A DNA stretch of 21,707 nt, from contig WJKR01000033.1 of the NCBI GenBank assembly GCA_014729015.1, positions 1 through 21,707 on the forward strand. The letters are read 5' to 3'. The notes under the pieces are model-generated. The model did no database searches and was not told the origin of the DNA. It worked only from the letters and a program-made list of their open reading frames with translations. Shown in pieces: positions 6,630 to 12,912 of this stretch. The first letter of the stretch is position 1, and each line of letters opens with the position of its first letter. The translations under genes were made by a program, and so were the position numbers. The stretch is from Candidatus Woesearchaeota archaeon. Lineage in GTDB: Archaea > Nanobdellota > Nanobdellia > Woesearchaeales > WJKR01.

Positions 6630-7789
6630 CAACCAGCAAGTTCTTCCGCCGCACCAGCATTGTTCGAGAACGTGTGTTGCAAGAAAGGGACGTCACGCAA
6701 CGCATCCCTCGCCGAGCAATGCGATTTCTCAGCAATCTTCTCAGCAATGGCCTGCTTCTTCCTGTTCTTCTGGTTCGCTAACCATATCTTCAGCAACCGG
6801 TCGCTCCGCTCATACGAGGCCACACCAGGATACTTCTCATCCTTCGCAACAGCGACACCGGCAGTGAGCAAGTCATACGCGTACACATAGAACCGGTAAT
6901 GCTGCCACCTCCTTATCCTTCCCAAGAACCTGTCGGCCTCTGCCAACGCGTCGAACCCGCGATACAAATCCAACGGTTTCGCGTACTCCAACGGCAGGTT
7001 GTGATCCACCCAGAGCATGACCTTGTCGACGTCCTCATCAACCCTATCAAAAGCTCCCCTCGCCACCTCTGCCCGCGTGGATTTCAGCACCCTGAGCAGC
7101 GCTTGCTGCATGCGCTCCGACTTGTCGCGACCGCCGAGCAAACCCAAACCCTTCACCTTTAAGGAACCGTCACCACTGAACGACTGCGCGTCATTGATCG
7201 CGGCGCGCAAGTCGCCGCCGGCACCCATCGCGACCTTGGTCACCGCCTCCTCCTCAAAAGCTATCTTTTCTCTTCTCAAAATCTCTTTCAGCCTGGCGGT
7301 GACATCCCGGTACGGCAACGGCTTGAACTCCACCAGCTCGCACGCCTTCCGCAGAGCAGAGAACTTCTTGTGATAAGGATCATAACCGGTGATGATGACT
7401 GGATAGATGCTGCCCTTGATGACCCTGAGCAGTTCAGGGATGCCGCCGCGGTCCTTCGTGCCGCTAAGACCATCAACTTCATCGATCAAGATCAGCTTAC
7501 TCGTGCCGAACAACGATCCCTGCTTGACCGCGCCGCCGATCAACCCATGAATCGCGTCCTTGTTACGACTGTCAGAAGCGTTCACCTCAAGCAACTCCAA
7601 GCCTCGTTCCGCAGCGAACGCCAACGCCGTCGTCGTCTTGCCCGTGCCGGGATCGCCCCACAACCAGACGGGCTTCGACTTCCGGGACCAGTTCTGAAGG
7701 AACGATTCCACTAAAGCAATGGCCGACGGATGGCCGGCTATCTCGGCAGGGCTTACAGGCGTGTACTTCTTGATCCATGGCTCACCCAT
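6587..7789 (-). CDS. rfcL: Replication factor C large subunit
   Basis: 400 residues from the chosen start. The N-terminus MGEPWIKKYTPVSPAEIAGH is the RFC box, followed by Walker A GDPGTGKT (45-52) and Walker B LILIDEVDGL (99-108). The SRC arginine-finger motif of small subunits is absent, as expected for the large subunit. This is the clamp-loader ATPase that opens PCNA. An ATG at 7804 also exists, but the TATA box at 7812-7819 is 27 bases from the ATG at 7789 and only 12 from 7804, and 7789 gives the family N-terminus. Two oddities: the sensor-1 region reads VIITGYDPYHKKF where relatives commonly have TAND, and the protein ends at EEVAWLAR with no recognisable PCNA-binding PIP motif, making it shorter than the usual roughly 450-500 residues. 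Its 3' end overlaps the acetyltransferase. Confidence 0.93.
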   Translation of the reverse strand: MGEPWIKKYTPVSPAEIAGHPSAIALVESFLQNWSRKSKPVWLWGDPGTGKTTTALAFAAERGLELLEVNASDSRNKDAIHGLIGGAVKQGSLFGTSKLILIDEVDGLSGTKDRGGIPELLRVIKGSIYPVIITGYDPYHKKFSALRKACELVEFKPLPYRDVTARLKEILRREKIAFEEEAVTKVAMGAGGDLRAAINDAQSFSGDGSLKVKGLGLLGGRDKSERMQQALLRVLKSTRAEVARGAFDRVDEDVDKVMLWVDHNLPLEYAKPLDLYRGFDALAEADRFLGRIRRWQHYRFYVYAYDLLTAGVAVAKDEKYPGVASYERSDRLLKIWLANQKNRKKQAIAEKIAEKSHCSARDALRDVPFLQHTFSNNAGAAEELAGCYDFDTEEVAWLAR

Positions 7790-7811
7790 GGAATTGAGGA
7801 ACATCCTCTGC

Positions 7812-7819
7812 TATTAAAA
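7812..7819 (-). promoter_or_regulatory. TATA box for rfcL
   Basis: Minus-strand TTTTAATA, centred 27 bases before the ATG at 7789. It supports a leaderless transcript starting at that ATG. Confidence 0.6.
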
Positions 7820-7872
7820 GGCTTGGTTTAAAGAAAAAACATTATGAATGAGCGACCACTCACCACTACCCT

Positions 7873-8802
7873 ATGACACTCACCTGGCTGCTCAAGGCAC
7901 GACAAAAAGGCCTTGAGAGAGAGCTCCCAAAAGTGAACTTCTTACGCAGCACAAGAAAATTAGGCAGGAACATCTACGCATTCACCATGGAGCAATCAAG
8001 AAGGTCTATGCGCATCGTCGGCAGGCTACGTGAGGTAAGTTTCAGGCATGCGGGAGGCGGCACCGGCAAAGTCAAGGACATCGACGCGCACGACCGGCAC
8101 AAGACCAATCCATACACCCAGCTCATTGTCTGGGACCAGCAGGACAGGCAGATCGTCGGCGGCTACCGCTACCAGCTCTGGAGGAACGCACCGCGGGACA
8201 AACAGGGCAACCTTGACGTCTCCACGACGCACTACTTCAACTTCTCAGAGCGATTCATGGAAGCGTACGCCCCGTATGTCATCGAGCTCGGCAGGTCGTT
8301 CGTCACCCCTGAATACCAGGCAAGAAACCGCAAGTCCATCTACTCGCTCGACAACCTCTGGGATGGGTTGGGAACGCTCATCGTGATGTACCCTGACATG
8401 CGTTACTTCTTCGGAAAAATCACCCTCTACCCGGACAAGAATCCCCATTCGAAACCATTCATCTACGCATTGTTGGACAAGCACTTCCGTGATGAGGAAG
8501 GACTGCTCACCCCGAAACCCAAACTCGCCGTCGACGAGAAGGATCACGAAACCCTTGAACGCCTCCTCAAAGATGTTCCTGATGACATCAACAAGCAATT
8601 AGGGTTCCTCGGAAAGTATGTCATCGACCACTTCAAGGAGCAAATACCGCCCCTGTTCAGCAGCTACGCGAAGCTCAGCGGCAAGATGAAAGTGTTCGGC
8701 ACCGCGGTGAACAAGGACTTCGGCAACGTCGAAGAGACCGCCATCCTCATTCCCATCAAGGAGATAGACCCGAAGATGCTGGAACGGTACACGAATTTCT
8801 AA
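7873..8802 (+). CDS. OlsB/hemolysin-like GNAT N-acyltransferase, bacterial type
   Basis: 309 residues. Conserved blocks: IVGRLREVSFRHAGGGTGK (48-66), IVGGYRY (94-100), YVIELGRSFVTPEYQ (135-149) and SIYSLDNLWDGLGTLI (155-170), then YFFGKITLYP. These match the acetyltransferase family that includes ornithine-acyl-ACP N-acyltransferase (OlsB) and the so-called hemolysin proteins, particularly the roughly 300-residue form I know from Bacteroidota. In bacteria OlsB moves a 3-hydroxyacyl chain from acyl carrier protein to an amino acid to make ornithine or related aminolipids. Archaea generally lack acyl-ACP lipid synthesis, so the donor and acceptor here are unclear. No signal peptide or membrane helix is present. 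It is transcribed away from rfcL; only weak TATA-like elements (7823-7833, 7841-7848) precede it. Horizontal acquisition is inferred. Confidence 0.85.
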   Translation: MTLTWLLKARQKGLERELPKVNFLRSTRKLGRNIYAFTMEQSRRSMRIVGRLREVSFRHAGGGTGKVKDIDAHDRHKTNPYTQLIVWDQQDRQIVGGYRYQLWRNAPRDKQGNLDVSTTHYFNFSERFMEAYAPYVIELGRSFVTPEYQARNRKSIYSLDNLWDGLGTLIVMYPDMRYFFGKITLYPDKNPHSKPFIYALLDKHFRDEEGLLTPKPKLAVDEKDHETLERLLKDVPDDINKQLGFLGKYVIDHFKEQIPPLFSSYAKLSGKMKVFGTAVNKDFGNVEETAILIPIKEIDPKMLERYTNF

Positions 8803-8860
8803 GCATACGGCTGCCCATAACCGTGCGGGCTTGACTGCAAGGAAACCCGCTTCAATATGA

Positions 8861-8877
8861 TAAGAATGAAATTCTTA
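8861..8877 (-). terminator. Perfect hairpin abutting the tRNA-Gly 3' end
   Basis: TAAGAAT-gaa-ATTCTTA is a perfect 7-bp inverted repeat with a 3-base loop, beginning one base after the tRNA-Gly discriminator. It may end the tRNA operon or mark 3' processing. No long T-tract follows, so a terminator role is uncertain. Confidence 0.35.
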
Positions 8878-9014
8878 TACGGCTGCCGGGATTCGAACCC
8901 GGGTGACGACCTCACTCCATCGGTTCTCCGCGAGCTTGACCGAAGGAAATCTGCTTCGGTGTCAACGGACGAAACCGTTGGGAGGGTCGTATCATACCGC
9001 TAGATCACAGCCGT
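8878..9014 (-). tRNA. tRNA-Gly(CCC) with a canonical 37/38 intron
   Basis: Acceptor ACGGCTG (9014-9008) pairs with CAGCCGT (8885-8879); the discriminator is A (8878) and CCA is not encoded. The D arm has AGCGGT, the anticodon stem is CGACC/GGTCG, the loop CT-CCC-AA has anticodon CCC, and the T arm is CCGGG-TTCGAAT-CCCGG. The intron is 8913-8978 (66 bases), between positions 37 and 38. It forms a bulge-helix-bulge with central helix CTCC/GGAG and bulges CAA and TGA. The intron itself holds hairpins such as ACCGAAG/CTTCGGT. The mature tRNA is 71 bases. The A1-U72 pair is unusual for tRNA-Gly. It is the last gene of the Val-Leu-Gly cluster. Confidence 0.9.
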
Positions 9015-9019
9015 ATGGA

Positions 9020-9142
9020 TGCGGATGGCAGGATTCGAACCTGCGAAAGCACTAAGCTACAAGGCCCTGAACCTTGCCCCTGAAGTCTGAGAACGTAGAA
9101 AACGCGTTCTACGAACTCATTTGACCGCTCGGGAACACCCGC
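9020..9142 (-). tRNA. tRNA-Leu(CAG) with a non-canonical D-loop intron
   Basis: Acceptor GCGGGTG (9142-9136) pairs with CATCCGC (9027-9021), with discriminator A and no encoded CCA. The anticodon arm is CAAGG-TTCAGGG-CCTTG (anticodon CAG), followed by a long variable arm (AGC/GCT stem) typical of class II tRNAs and the T arm GCAGG-TTCGAAT-CCTGC. The D arm is interrupted: CCCGAGCGGTCAA, then 39 extra bases (9082-9120), then AGGGG. Removing them gives a normal leucine D arm. The junction forms a bulge-helix-bulge: central helix GGTC/GACT, bulges AAA and TCA, inner helix TGAG/CTCA, with an apical GTAGAA/TTCTAC stem. The mature length is 84 bases. Confidence 0.9.
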
Positions 9143-9152
9143 ATAAGGTGAA

Positions 9153-9266
9153 TGGGCCTGGCCGGAAGTTCGACGCAGTCGAACGCGGGAAGCATTCGGC
9201 TGACGCTCTCGAACCGGCGATCTCTGCCATGTGAGGGCAGCATCCTAGCCACTAGACCACAGGCCC
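9153..9266 (-). tRNA. tRNA-Val(CAC) with a non-canonical T-loop intron
   Basis: Acceptor GGGCCTG (9266-9260) pairs with CAGGCCC (9160-9154), with discriminator A and no encoded CCA. The anticodon arm is CTGCC-CTCACAT-GGCAG (anticodon CAC). The T stem is GCCGG/CCGGC. The T loop starts TTCGAG and is interrupted by a 41-base intron (9167-9207) before its last base, position 59/60. The bulge-helix-bulge has central helix TTCG/CGAA, bulges AGA and CTT, outer helix equal to the T stem, and an inner helix of four pairs (two G-U). The spliced T loop is TTCGAGT and the mature length is 73 bases. First gene of the tRNA operon. Confidence 0.9.
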
Positions 9267-9291
9267 ATTGCTGCTGAGAGATTGTGACGAT

Positions 9292-9299
9292 GTTTAAAA
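9292..9299 (-). promoter_or_regulatory. TATA box of the tRNA Val-Leu-Gly operon
   Basis: Minus-strand TTTTAAAC, centred about 29 bases before the first base of tRNA-Val. No TATA box occurs in the 5- and 10-base gaps between the three tRNAs, so they are most likely one transcript. Confidence 0.65.
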
Positions 9300-9340
9300 G
9301 CCTTACTCAAAATTATGTTCCATAAAGAAATTAATTAGAC

Positions 9341-9355
9341 GAAAAAAAAGAAAAA
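9341..9355 (-). terminator. T-rich terminator of the Nudix and small membrane protein operon
   Basis: The minus-strand tract TTTTTCTTTTTTTTC immediately follows the stop codon of the 51-residue gene. T-rich runs are the usual archaeal intrinsic termination signal. Confidence 0.55.
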
Positions 9356-9511
9356 TCATTTCGTCGCCACGATAACAACACCGGCAACGATGGTCAACGC
9401 ATGTATCAACGTCGTGAAGATACCCGTACTCACGCCGAGGAATGGCAACACCCCGATAATAATCAGGAAAATACCGATCCACTTATGCACATCAAAGCTT
9501 TTCTTCGCCAT
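9356..9511 (-). CDS. 51-residue two-helix membrane protein
   Basis: A short gene with a clear ribosome binding site GAGGTGA 7 bases before the ATG at 9511. The ATG overlaps the stop of the Nudix gene by one base (TAATG), which indicates translational coupling. The protein starts MAKKSFDVHKWIG, then two hydrophobic segments (IFLIIIGVLPFLGV, about 14-27, and TLIHALTIVAGVVIVA, about 34-49), ending TK. It would be a small hairpin in the membrane. I do not recognise a family. The strong ribosome binding site and T-rich terminator support expression. Confidence 0.7.
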   Translation of the reverse strand: MAKKSFDVHKWIGIFLIIIGVLPFLGVSTGIFTTLIHALTIVAGVVIVATK

Positions 9512-9957
9512 TAGTGTTTCACCTCGCTATAATAGGAAAACGCCCTTTTTCCTAATGTTTTAACACGATCAGAGATAATCCTTGACTCTTGTAACTCCTG
9601 TAAGGATAACCATTGAAAATCCTCGGCTTCGGAAGCTTGCAAAACAACACGATCATCATCGGTCGTAGCGACAAAATCTATCGTCACTTCAGCACCATCC
9701 TTGCCAGCATACGATGCCACCCTAAACGGCAACGGCAATTCCTCACTGTACTCAGTATTTTCCACCAAAGGAGCAGGCCCAATTACCGTAATGGAAAGAC
9801 CAACCTCTTCCTGCACCTCTCGACGTAACGCATCCAGGAGATGCTCTTCAGCTTCGACGTGACCACCAGCAGGCAACCAACCACCGGTACGCTTGTGCAA
9901 GACTAATAATACTCTCTCTTGATAGAAAATCCACGCCGCCACCATTGCCTGAATCAT
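9511..9957 (-). CDS. Nudix hydrolase
   Basis: 148 residues from the ATG at 9957. The Nudix box is intact: GGHVEAEE then ALRREVQEEVGL, fitting GX5EX7REUXEEXGU. It is preceded by VAAWIFYQERVLLVLHKRTGGWLPAG, typical of the small housekeeping Nudix enzymes that hydrolyse nucleoside diphosphate derivatives (damaged dNTPs, NDP-sugars and the like). The substrate cannot be told from sequence. An ATG at 9981 exists but lies inside the TATA box; the ATG at 9957 is about 27 bases from the TATA centre and gives a normal family start. The gene is transcribed divergently from the ychF-like gene from a shared AT-rich element and is followed, with one base of overlap, by a small membrane protein. Confidence 0.88.
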   Translation of the reverse strand: MIQAMVAAWIFYQERVLLVLHKRTGGWLPAGGHVEAEEHLLDALRREVQEEVGLSITVIGPAPLVENTEYSEELPLPFRVASYAGKDGAEVTIDFVATTDDDRVVLQASEAEDFQWLSLQELQESRIISDRVKTLGKRAFSYYSEVKH

Positions 9958-9978
9958 ACCATCGCAAGAAACCACAAA

Positions 9979-9992
9979 CATATAAAAAACCT
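9979..9992. promoter_or_regulatory. Shared bidirectional TATA element (Nudix / ychF-like)
   Basis: CATATAAAAAACC is the only TATA-like element between the two divergent genes. Its centre (about 9984) is 25-26 bases from the + strand ATG at 10010 and 27 from the - strand ATG at 9957. Both transcripts would be leaderless, and the factors for the two directions would compete for the same site. Confidence 0.6.
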
Positions 9993-10009
9993 CTCATTAT
10001 TCCAAGACT

Positions 10010-11203
10010 ATGCTCATCGGCGTCGTCGGCAAGGCCAACACCGGCAAAAGCACGTTCTTCAAAGCAGCCACACTCATGGACATAGAAATAGCCAACTACC
10101 CCTTCGCGACGATAAAACCCAACCAAGGCATCGGTTTTGTCAGCGTACCCTGCGTGGACAAGGACTTCGGCGTACAATGCGACCCGAAGATAGGCTACTG
10201 CCGAGAACACCAACGATTCATCGCCGTGGACATGATCGACGTCGCAGGACTGGTACCAGGAGCGCACGAAGGCAAAGGCATGGGGCTCGAATTCCTGAAC
10301 GACCTCAACCAAGCAGACTGCCTCATCCACGTGATCGACGCGAGCGGCAGCACGAACGAAGGCGGCGAACCGGGAGCCACCGGCAGCTACGACCCGGCCA
10401 AGGACATCGCCTTCCTGGAAGAGGAATTAGACCACTGGTACCTCAACCTCCTGAAAAAGCCGTGGGAGAAGTTCGCACGAGCCACCGCACAGACCAACGA
10501 GGACGCGGCCAAGGCGTTGCACAAGCAGTTCTCAGGACTCGGCAGCACCGAGGACATGATAAAATCATTACTGAAGCAAACCAGTTTAGAGAACAAAAAA
10601 CTGAACGAATGGAGCGAGAAAGAGCTCTTCGCATTCGCCAAAGCGTTACGCAAACACACGAAACCGATGATCATCGCCGCGAACAAGCTGGACCTGCCGA
10701 ACGCACAAGAGAACCTGAAAAAACTCAAGGAACGATTCCCTGAGCACACCATCGTCGGCTGCAGCGCGGTCGCAGAGCTGGCGCTGAAAGAAGCGGACAA
10801 GCAACAATCCGTCACCTACTTGCCGGGCGACGACCACTTCGACGTCAAAGGAGAGCTGAACGAGCAGCAGCAGAAAGGACTGGACTACATCAAGACGAAC
10901 GTCCTGGAGGAGCACGGCTCGACAGGCGTCCAAGACGTCATCAACACCGCAACGCTCGACACGTTGGACAACATCGCGGTCTGGCCGGTCGCCACGAACA
11001 AGCTCACCGACAAAGACGGCAACGTCTTACCAGACGTATTCTTACTACCAGCAAAAAGTACCGCTATAGAATTCGCGTACAAGGTGCACACCGACTTCGG
11101 CAAGAACTTCATCAGAGCGATACACCTCCAAACGAAAAAGACAGTCGGCAAAGACTTTGCACTACACCATCGAGACGTGATAGAGATTGTCGCAGACAAA
11201 TGA
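10010..11203 (+). CDS. YchF/Obg-like P-loop GTPase (archaeal COG0012 type)
   Basis: 397 residues. G1 is GKANTGKST (7-15), the switch region follows with ANYPFATIKPNQG (28-40), G3 is DVAGLVPGAHEGKGMG (77-92), and G4 is NKLD in KPMIIAANKLDLPNA. The C-terminal TGS domain (about 320-397, VFLLPAKSTAIEFAYKVHTDFGKNF) ends in HHRDVIEIVADK. The family binds ATP or GTP, associates with ribosomes and is universal; archaeal members are often annotated as redox-regulated ATPase YchF. The gene is leaderless from the shared TATA element. The next gene (Nudix) starts 17 bases inside its 3' end, so the two are one operon. Confidence 0.93.
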   Translation: MLIGVVGKANTGKSTFFKAATLMDIEIANYPFATIKPNQGIGFVSVPCVDKDFGVQCDPKIGYCREHQRFIAVDMIDVAGLVPGAHEGKGMGLEFLNDLNQADCLIHVIDASGSTNEGGEPGATGSYDPAKDIAFLEEELDHWYLNLLKKPWEKFARATAQTNEDAAKALHKQFSGLGSTEDMIKSLLKQTSLENKKLNEWSEKELFAFAKALRKHTKPMIIAANKLDLPNAQENLKKLKERFPEHTIVGCSAVAELALKEADKQQSVTYLPGDDHFDVKGELNEQQQKGLDYIKTNVLEEHGSTGVQDVINTATLDTLDNIAVWPVATNKLTDKDGNVLPDVFLLPAKSTAIEFAYKVHTDFGKNFIRAIHLQTKKTVGKDFALHHRDVIEIVADK

Positions 11204-11621
11204 AGCACACAAAACAGTAGCGATCATCGCGCCGTACGACGAGCAAGGAAGGATACTCCTGCAAGAACGAATACCAAAGTTCGGCGAGAAATGGGGGTTC
11301 TTCGGCGGCCACATCGAACCCGGAGAGACCAAGGAGGAGGCGCTCATCAGGGAAATACAGGAAGAGCTCGACCACAAACTGCAACGATACGAGTACCTCG
11401 GCGAGTTCACCAGCGAGTACAGACCAGGACGGACCGCGACAAGACACCTCTTCATCACGCCGCTCTGGGAAAAACCAGTAAACCTCGACGTCAGGGAAGG
11501 GAAAGGCGCAAGCGTCTTCACCTTGGAACAAGCAAGAAAACTCGCACTCATACCAGGCGACGAGGAAGGACTGCTACTGACGGAGAAAAAGCTGCGAGAA
11601 AAAGGGATCATTCCTTCTTGA
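11187..11621 (+). CDS. Nudix hydrolase with TTG start
   Basis: 144 residues. The only workable start is TTG at 11187, inside the ychF-like gene; the frame has a stop at 11181-11183. GTGAT (11177-11181) is a Shine-Dalgarno-like sequence 5 bases upstream, so translation is probably coupled. Nudix core: FGEKWGFFGGHIEPGET then ALIREIQEELD; all catalytic Glu residues are present, but the last position of the box is Asp rather than Gly. The N-terminus TVAIIAPYDEQGRILLQER is typical of MutT-like enzymes. The substrate is unknown. Its last 14 bases overlap the convergent coiled-coil gene. Confidence 0.85.
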   Translation: MSQTNEAHKTVAIIAPYDEQGRILLQERIPKFGEKWGFFGGHIEPGETKEEALIREIQEELDHKLQRYEYLGEFTSEYRPGRTATRHLFITPLWEKPVNLDVREGKGASVFTLEQARKLALIPGDEEGLLLTEKKLREKGIIPS

Positions 11622-12186
11622 TCAAGCCGTACTTCTCCAGCACGGCCTTGTACCGCTGGAAATCATCAGACGCCTTGAACGCCTGCATGTCCGTGTGCGG
11701 CAATTTCTCCAACCAGCCGTGCAACAACTTCAAGACGTGCTTCACATCCTCATCAATGGGCGGCGACGCCGCCAACGCGTCCTCCGACGACTCGCCCTCT
11801 GCGGCACGGCGGGAAGAACGCATGCTCTTCAAGAAGCGAGACCACAACGACTCCCTCTTCTCCTCCAATTCCTCGATCTCATGATCGACCTCCTCGACCT
11901 CGTCCTCCATGTCCTCCAAGACCTTGGCCTCGGTCTCAGGCAAGTCCTCAGGCACCTGCTCCTCAGGCACTTTGCGCTGGAACAAGGAAGACAACCAGCC
12001 AGCGAAGCCCGCGCCGGGCCTGGCATCCTCATACTCCACGAAGACCTCTTCCTCGGACACCTCGTCAGGCACCTTCTCGACCACAGGCTTCTTCTTGGAC
12101 GCACCGACAAAACGCTCCCGCTTCCCAGAAACCTTGATGATATAATCATTCATGTCGTCATTGAACGTCTTCGCGATAGTGACCAC
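11608..12186 (-). CDS. Acidic coiled-coil protein, unknown function
   Basis: 192 residues from a GTG start at 12186; an ATG at 12153 is the alternative. The TATA box at 12221-12228 predicts a leader of about 12 bases. Residues 1-35 are basic, about 36-85 are acidic linker with GAGFAGWLSSLFQRK, and about 85-115 form a Glu-rich predicted coiled coil (VLEDMEDEVEEVDHEIEELE). The C-terminal 45 residues (DEDVKHVLKLLHGWLEKLP onward, ending KYGLIKKE) look like a separate helical domain. No signal peptide is visible. I do not recognise the protein. The end of this gene overlaps the Nudix gene by 14 bases. Confidence 0.75.
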   Translation of the reverse strand: MVTIAKTFNDDMNDYIIKVSGKRERFVGASKKKPVVEKVPDEVSEEEVFVEYEDARPGAGFAGWLSSLFQRKVPEEQVPEDLPETEAKVLEDMEDEVEEVDHEIEELEEKRESLWSRFLKSMRSSRRAAEGESSEDALAASPPIDEDVKHVLKLLHGWLEKLPHTDMQAFKASDDFQRYKAVLEKYGLIKKE

Positions 12187-12220
12187 CCCAAAATGGCTGG
12201 GACTGATGATGCGACGCGCC

Positions 12221-12260
12221 TATTTAAAGGTTTTGCTTTGCGAAAAGAAGGAAATATAAA
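12221..12260. promoter_or_regulatory. Divergent promoters of the coiled-coil and DUF4190-like genes
   Basis: TATTTAAA (12221-12228) serves the minus-strand coiled-coil gene. AAATATAAA (12252-12260) is centred 27 bases before the GTG at 12283 and serves the plus-strand gene as a leaderless transcript. The two TATA boxes are about 25 bases apart. Confidence 0.55.
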
Positions 12261-12282
12261 GCACGAGAACTCCTTCCGCCGC

Positions 12283-12912
12283 GTGCCACAACCCAACAAA
12301 CAAAGCAAGCAAGAGCGAAAACCGGCAGGGCTCGCCGTCGCAGCGTTCGCCCTCGGCATCGCCAGCATCGTCCTGCCATTCATCGGGCTCGCTCTCGCCA
12401 TCCTCGGCATCGTCTTCGGCATCGTCATCCTGTCCAAGCGCGAGCCGGGCAAAGGGTTTGCCATCACCGGCATCGTCACCGGCGGCGCATCCATCGTCCT
12501 GCACGTCATCGGCATTATCATCATCTTCTCGCTCGCGACCAACGCGGCAGAGGACCCCGTAGGATTTCTTGATAAGATACCGGGCGTGAGTGGCTGCACC
12601 ATCGACGACGCGTTCAGCTGCGACTACGCGCTCACCGAGAACGGCGTCACCATCGAGTTCACGAACGAGCGGCCGGGCACGACTACCATCAACAGCGCGG
12701 AAGCCATCGTCACCAAGGACTTCACCACGCCAGAGGACGCCGTCGAATGCAAAGGGGAAGGAGCACACACCATCGGCTACGAGGAAGCAGCCAACATCAC
12801 CCTCACCTGCGACGGCCAACCATTGCAGGACGCACTGATAGCGTTCACGTTCACCTACCAAGACGACGCGTCCCTCTTTGGCAGGGAAGGCAGCGGCATC
12901 ATCGTCCCCTAA
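12283..12912 (+). CDS. DUF4190-like membrane protein with exported domain
   Basis: 209 residues. The start is a GTG at 12283 (VPQPNKQSKQERKPAG), exactly at the start predicted by the TATA box 27 bases upstream; the frame is open far upstream but that part is antisense to the coiled-coil gene. Two hydrophobic segments with glycine repeats follow (GLAVAAFALGIASIVLPFIG, about 17-45, and GFAITGIVTGGASIVLHVIG, about 60-85), the pattern of DUF4190 proteins. They are followed by an exported C-terminal domain of about 120 residues with four cysteines (GVSGCTIDDAFSC, ECKG, LTCDG), probably disulfide-bonded beta sandwich. The function is unknown. Confidence 0.8.
   Translation: MPQPNKQSKQERKPAGLAVAAFALGIASIVLPFIGLALAILGIVFGIVILSKREPGKGFAITGIVTGGASIVLHVIGIIIIFSLATNAAEDPVGFLDKIPGVSGCTIDDAFSCDYALTENGVTIEFTNERPGTTTINSAEAIVTKDFTTPEDAVECKGEGAHTIGYEEAANITLTCDGQPLQDALIAFTFTYQDDASLFGREGSGIIVP

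Noticed and set aside
8805..8887. 11-base direct repeat ATACGGCTGCC (8805-8815 and 8877-8887) at the tRNA-Gly 3' end, like an attachment site
   Set aside because: It brackets only about 60 bases, no integrase is present and the OlsB-like gene lies outside the repeats.
11695..12282. Upstream extension of the DUF4190-like frame
   Set aside because: The frame is open by chance opposite the coiled-coil gene; the TATA box and GTG at 12283 and the membrane protein start define the true gene.
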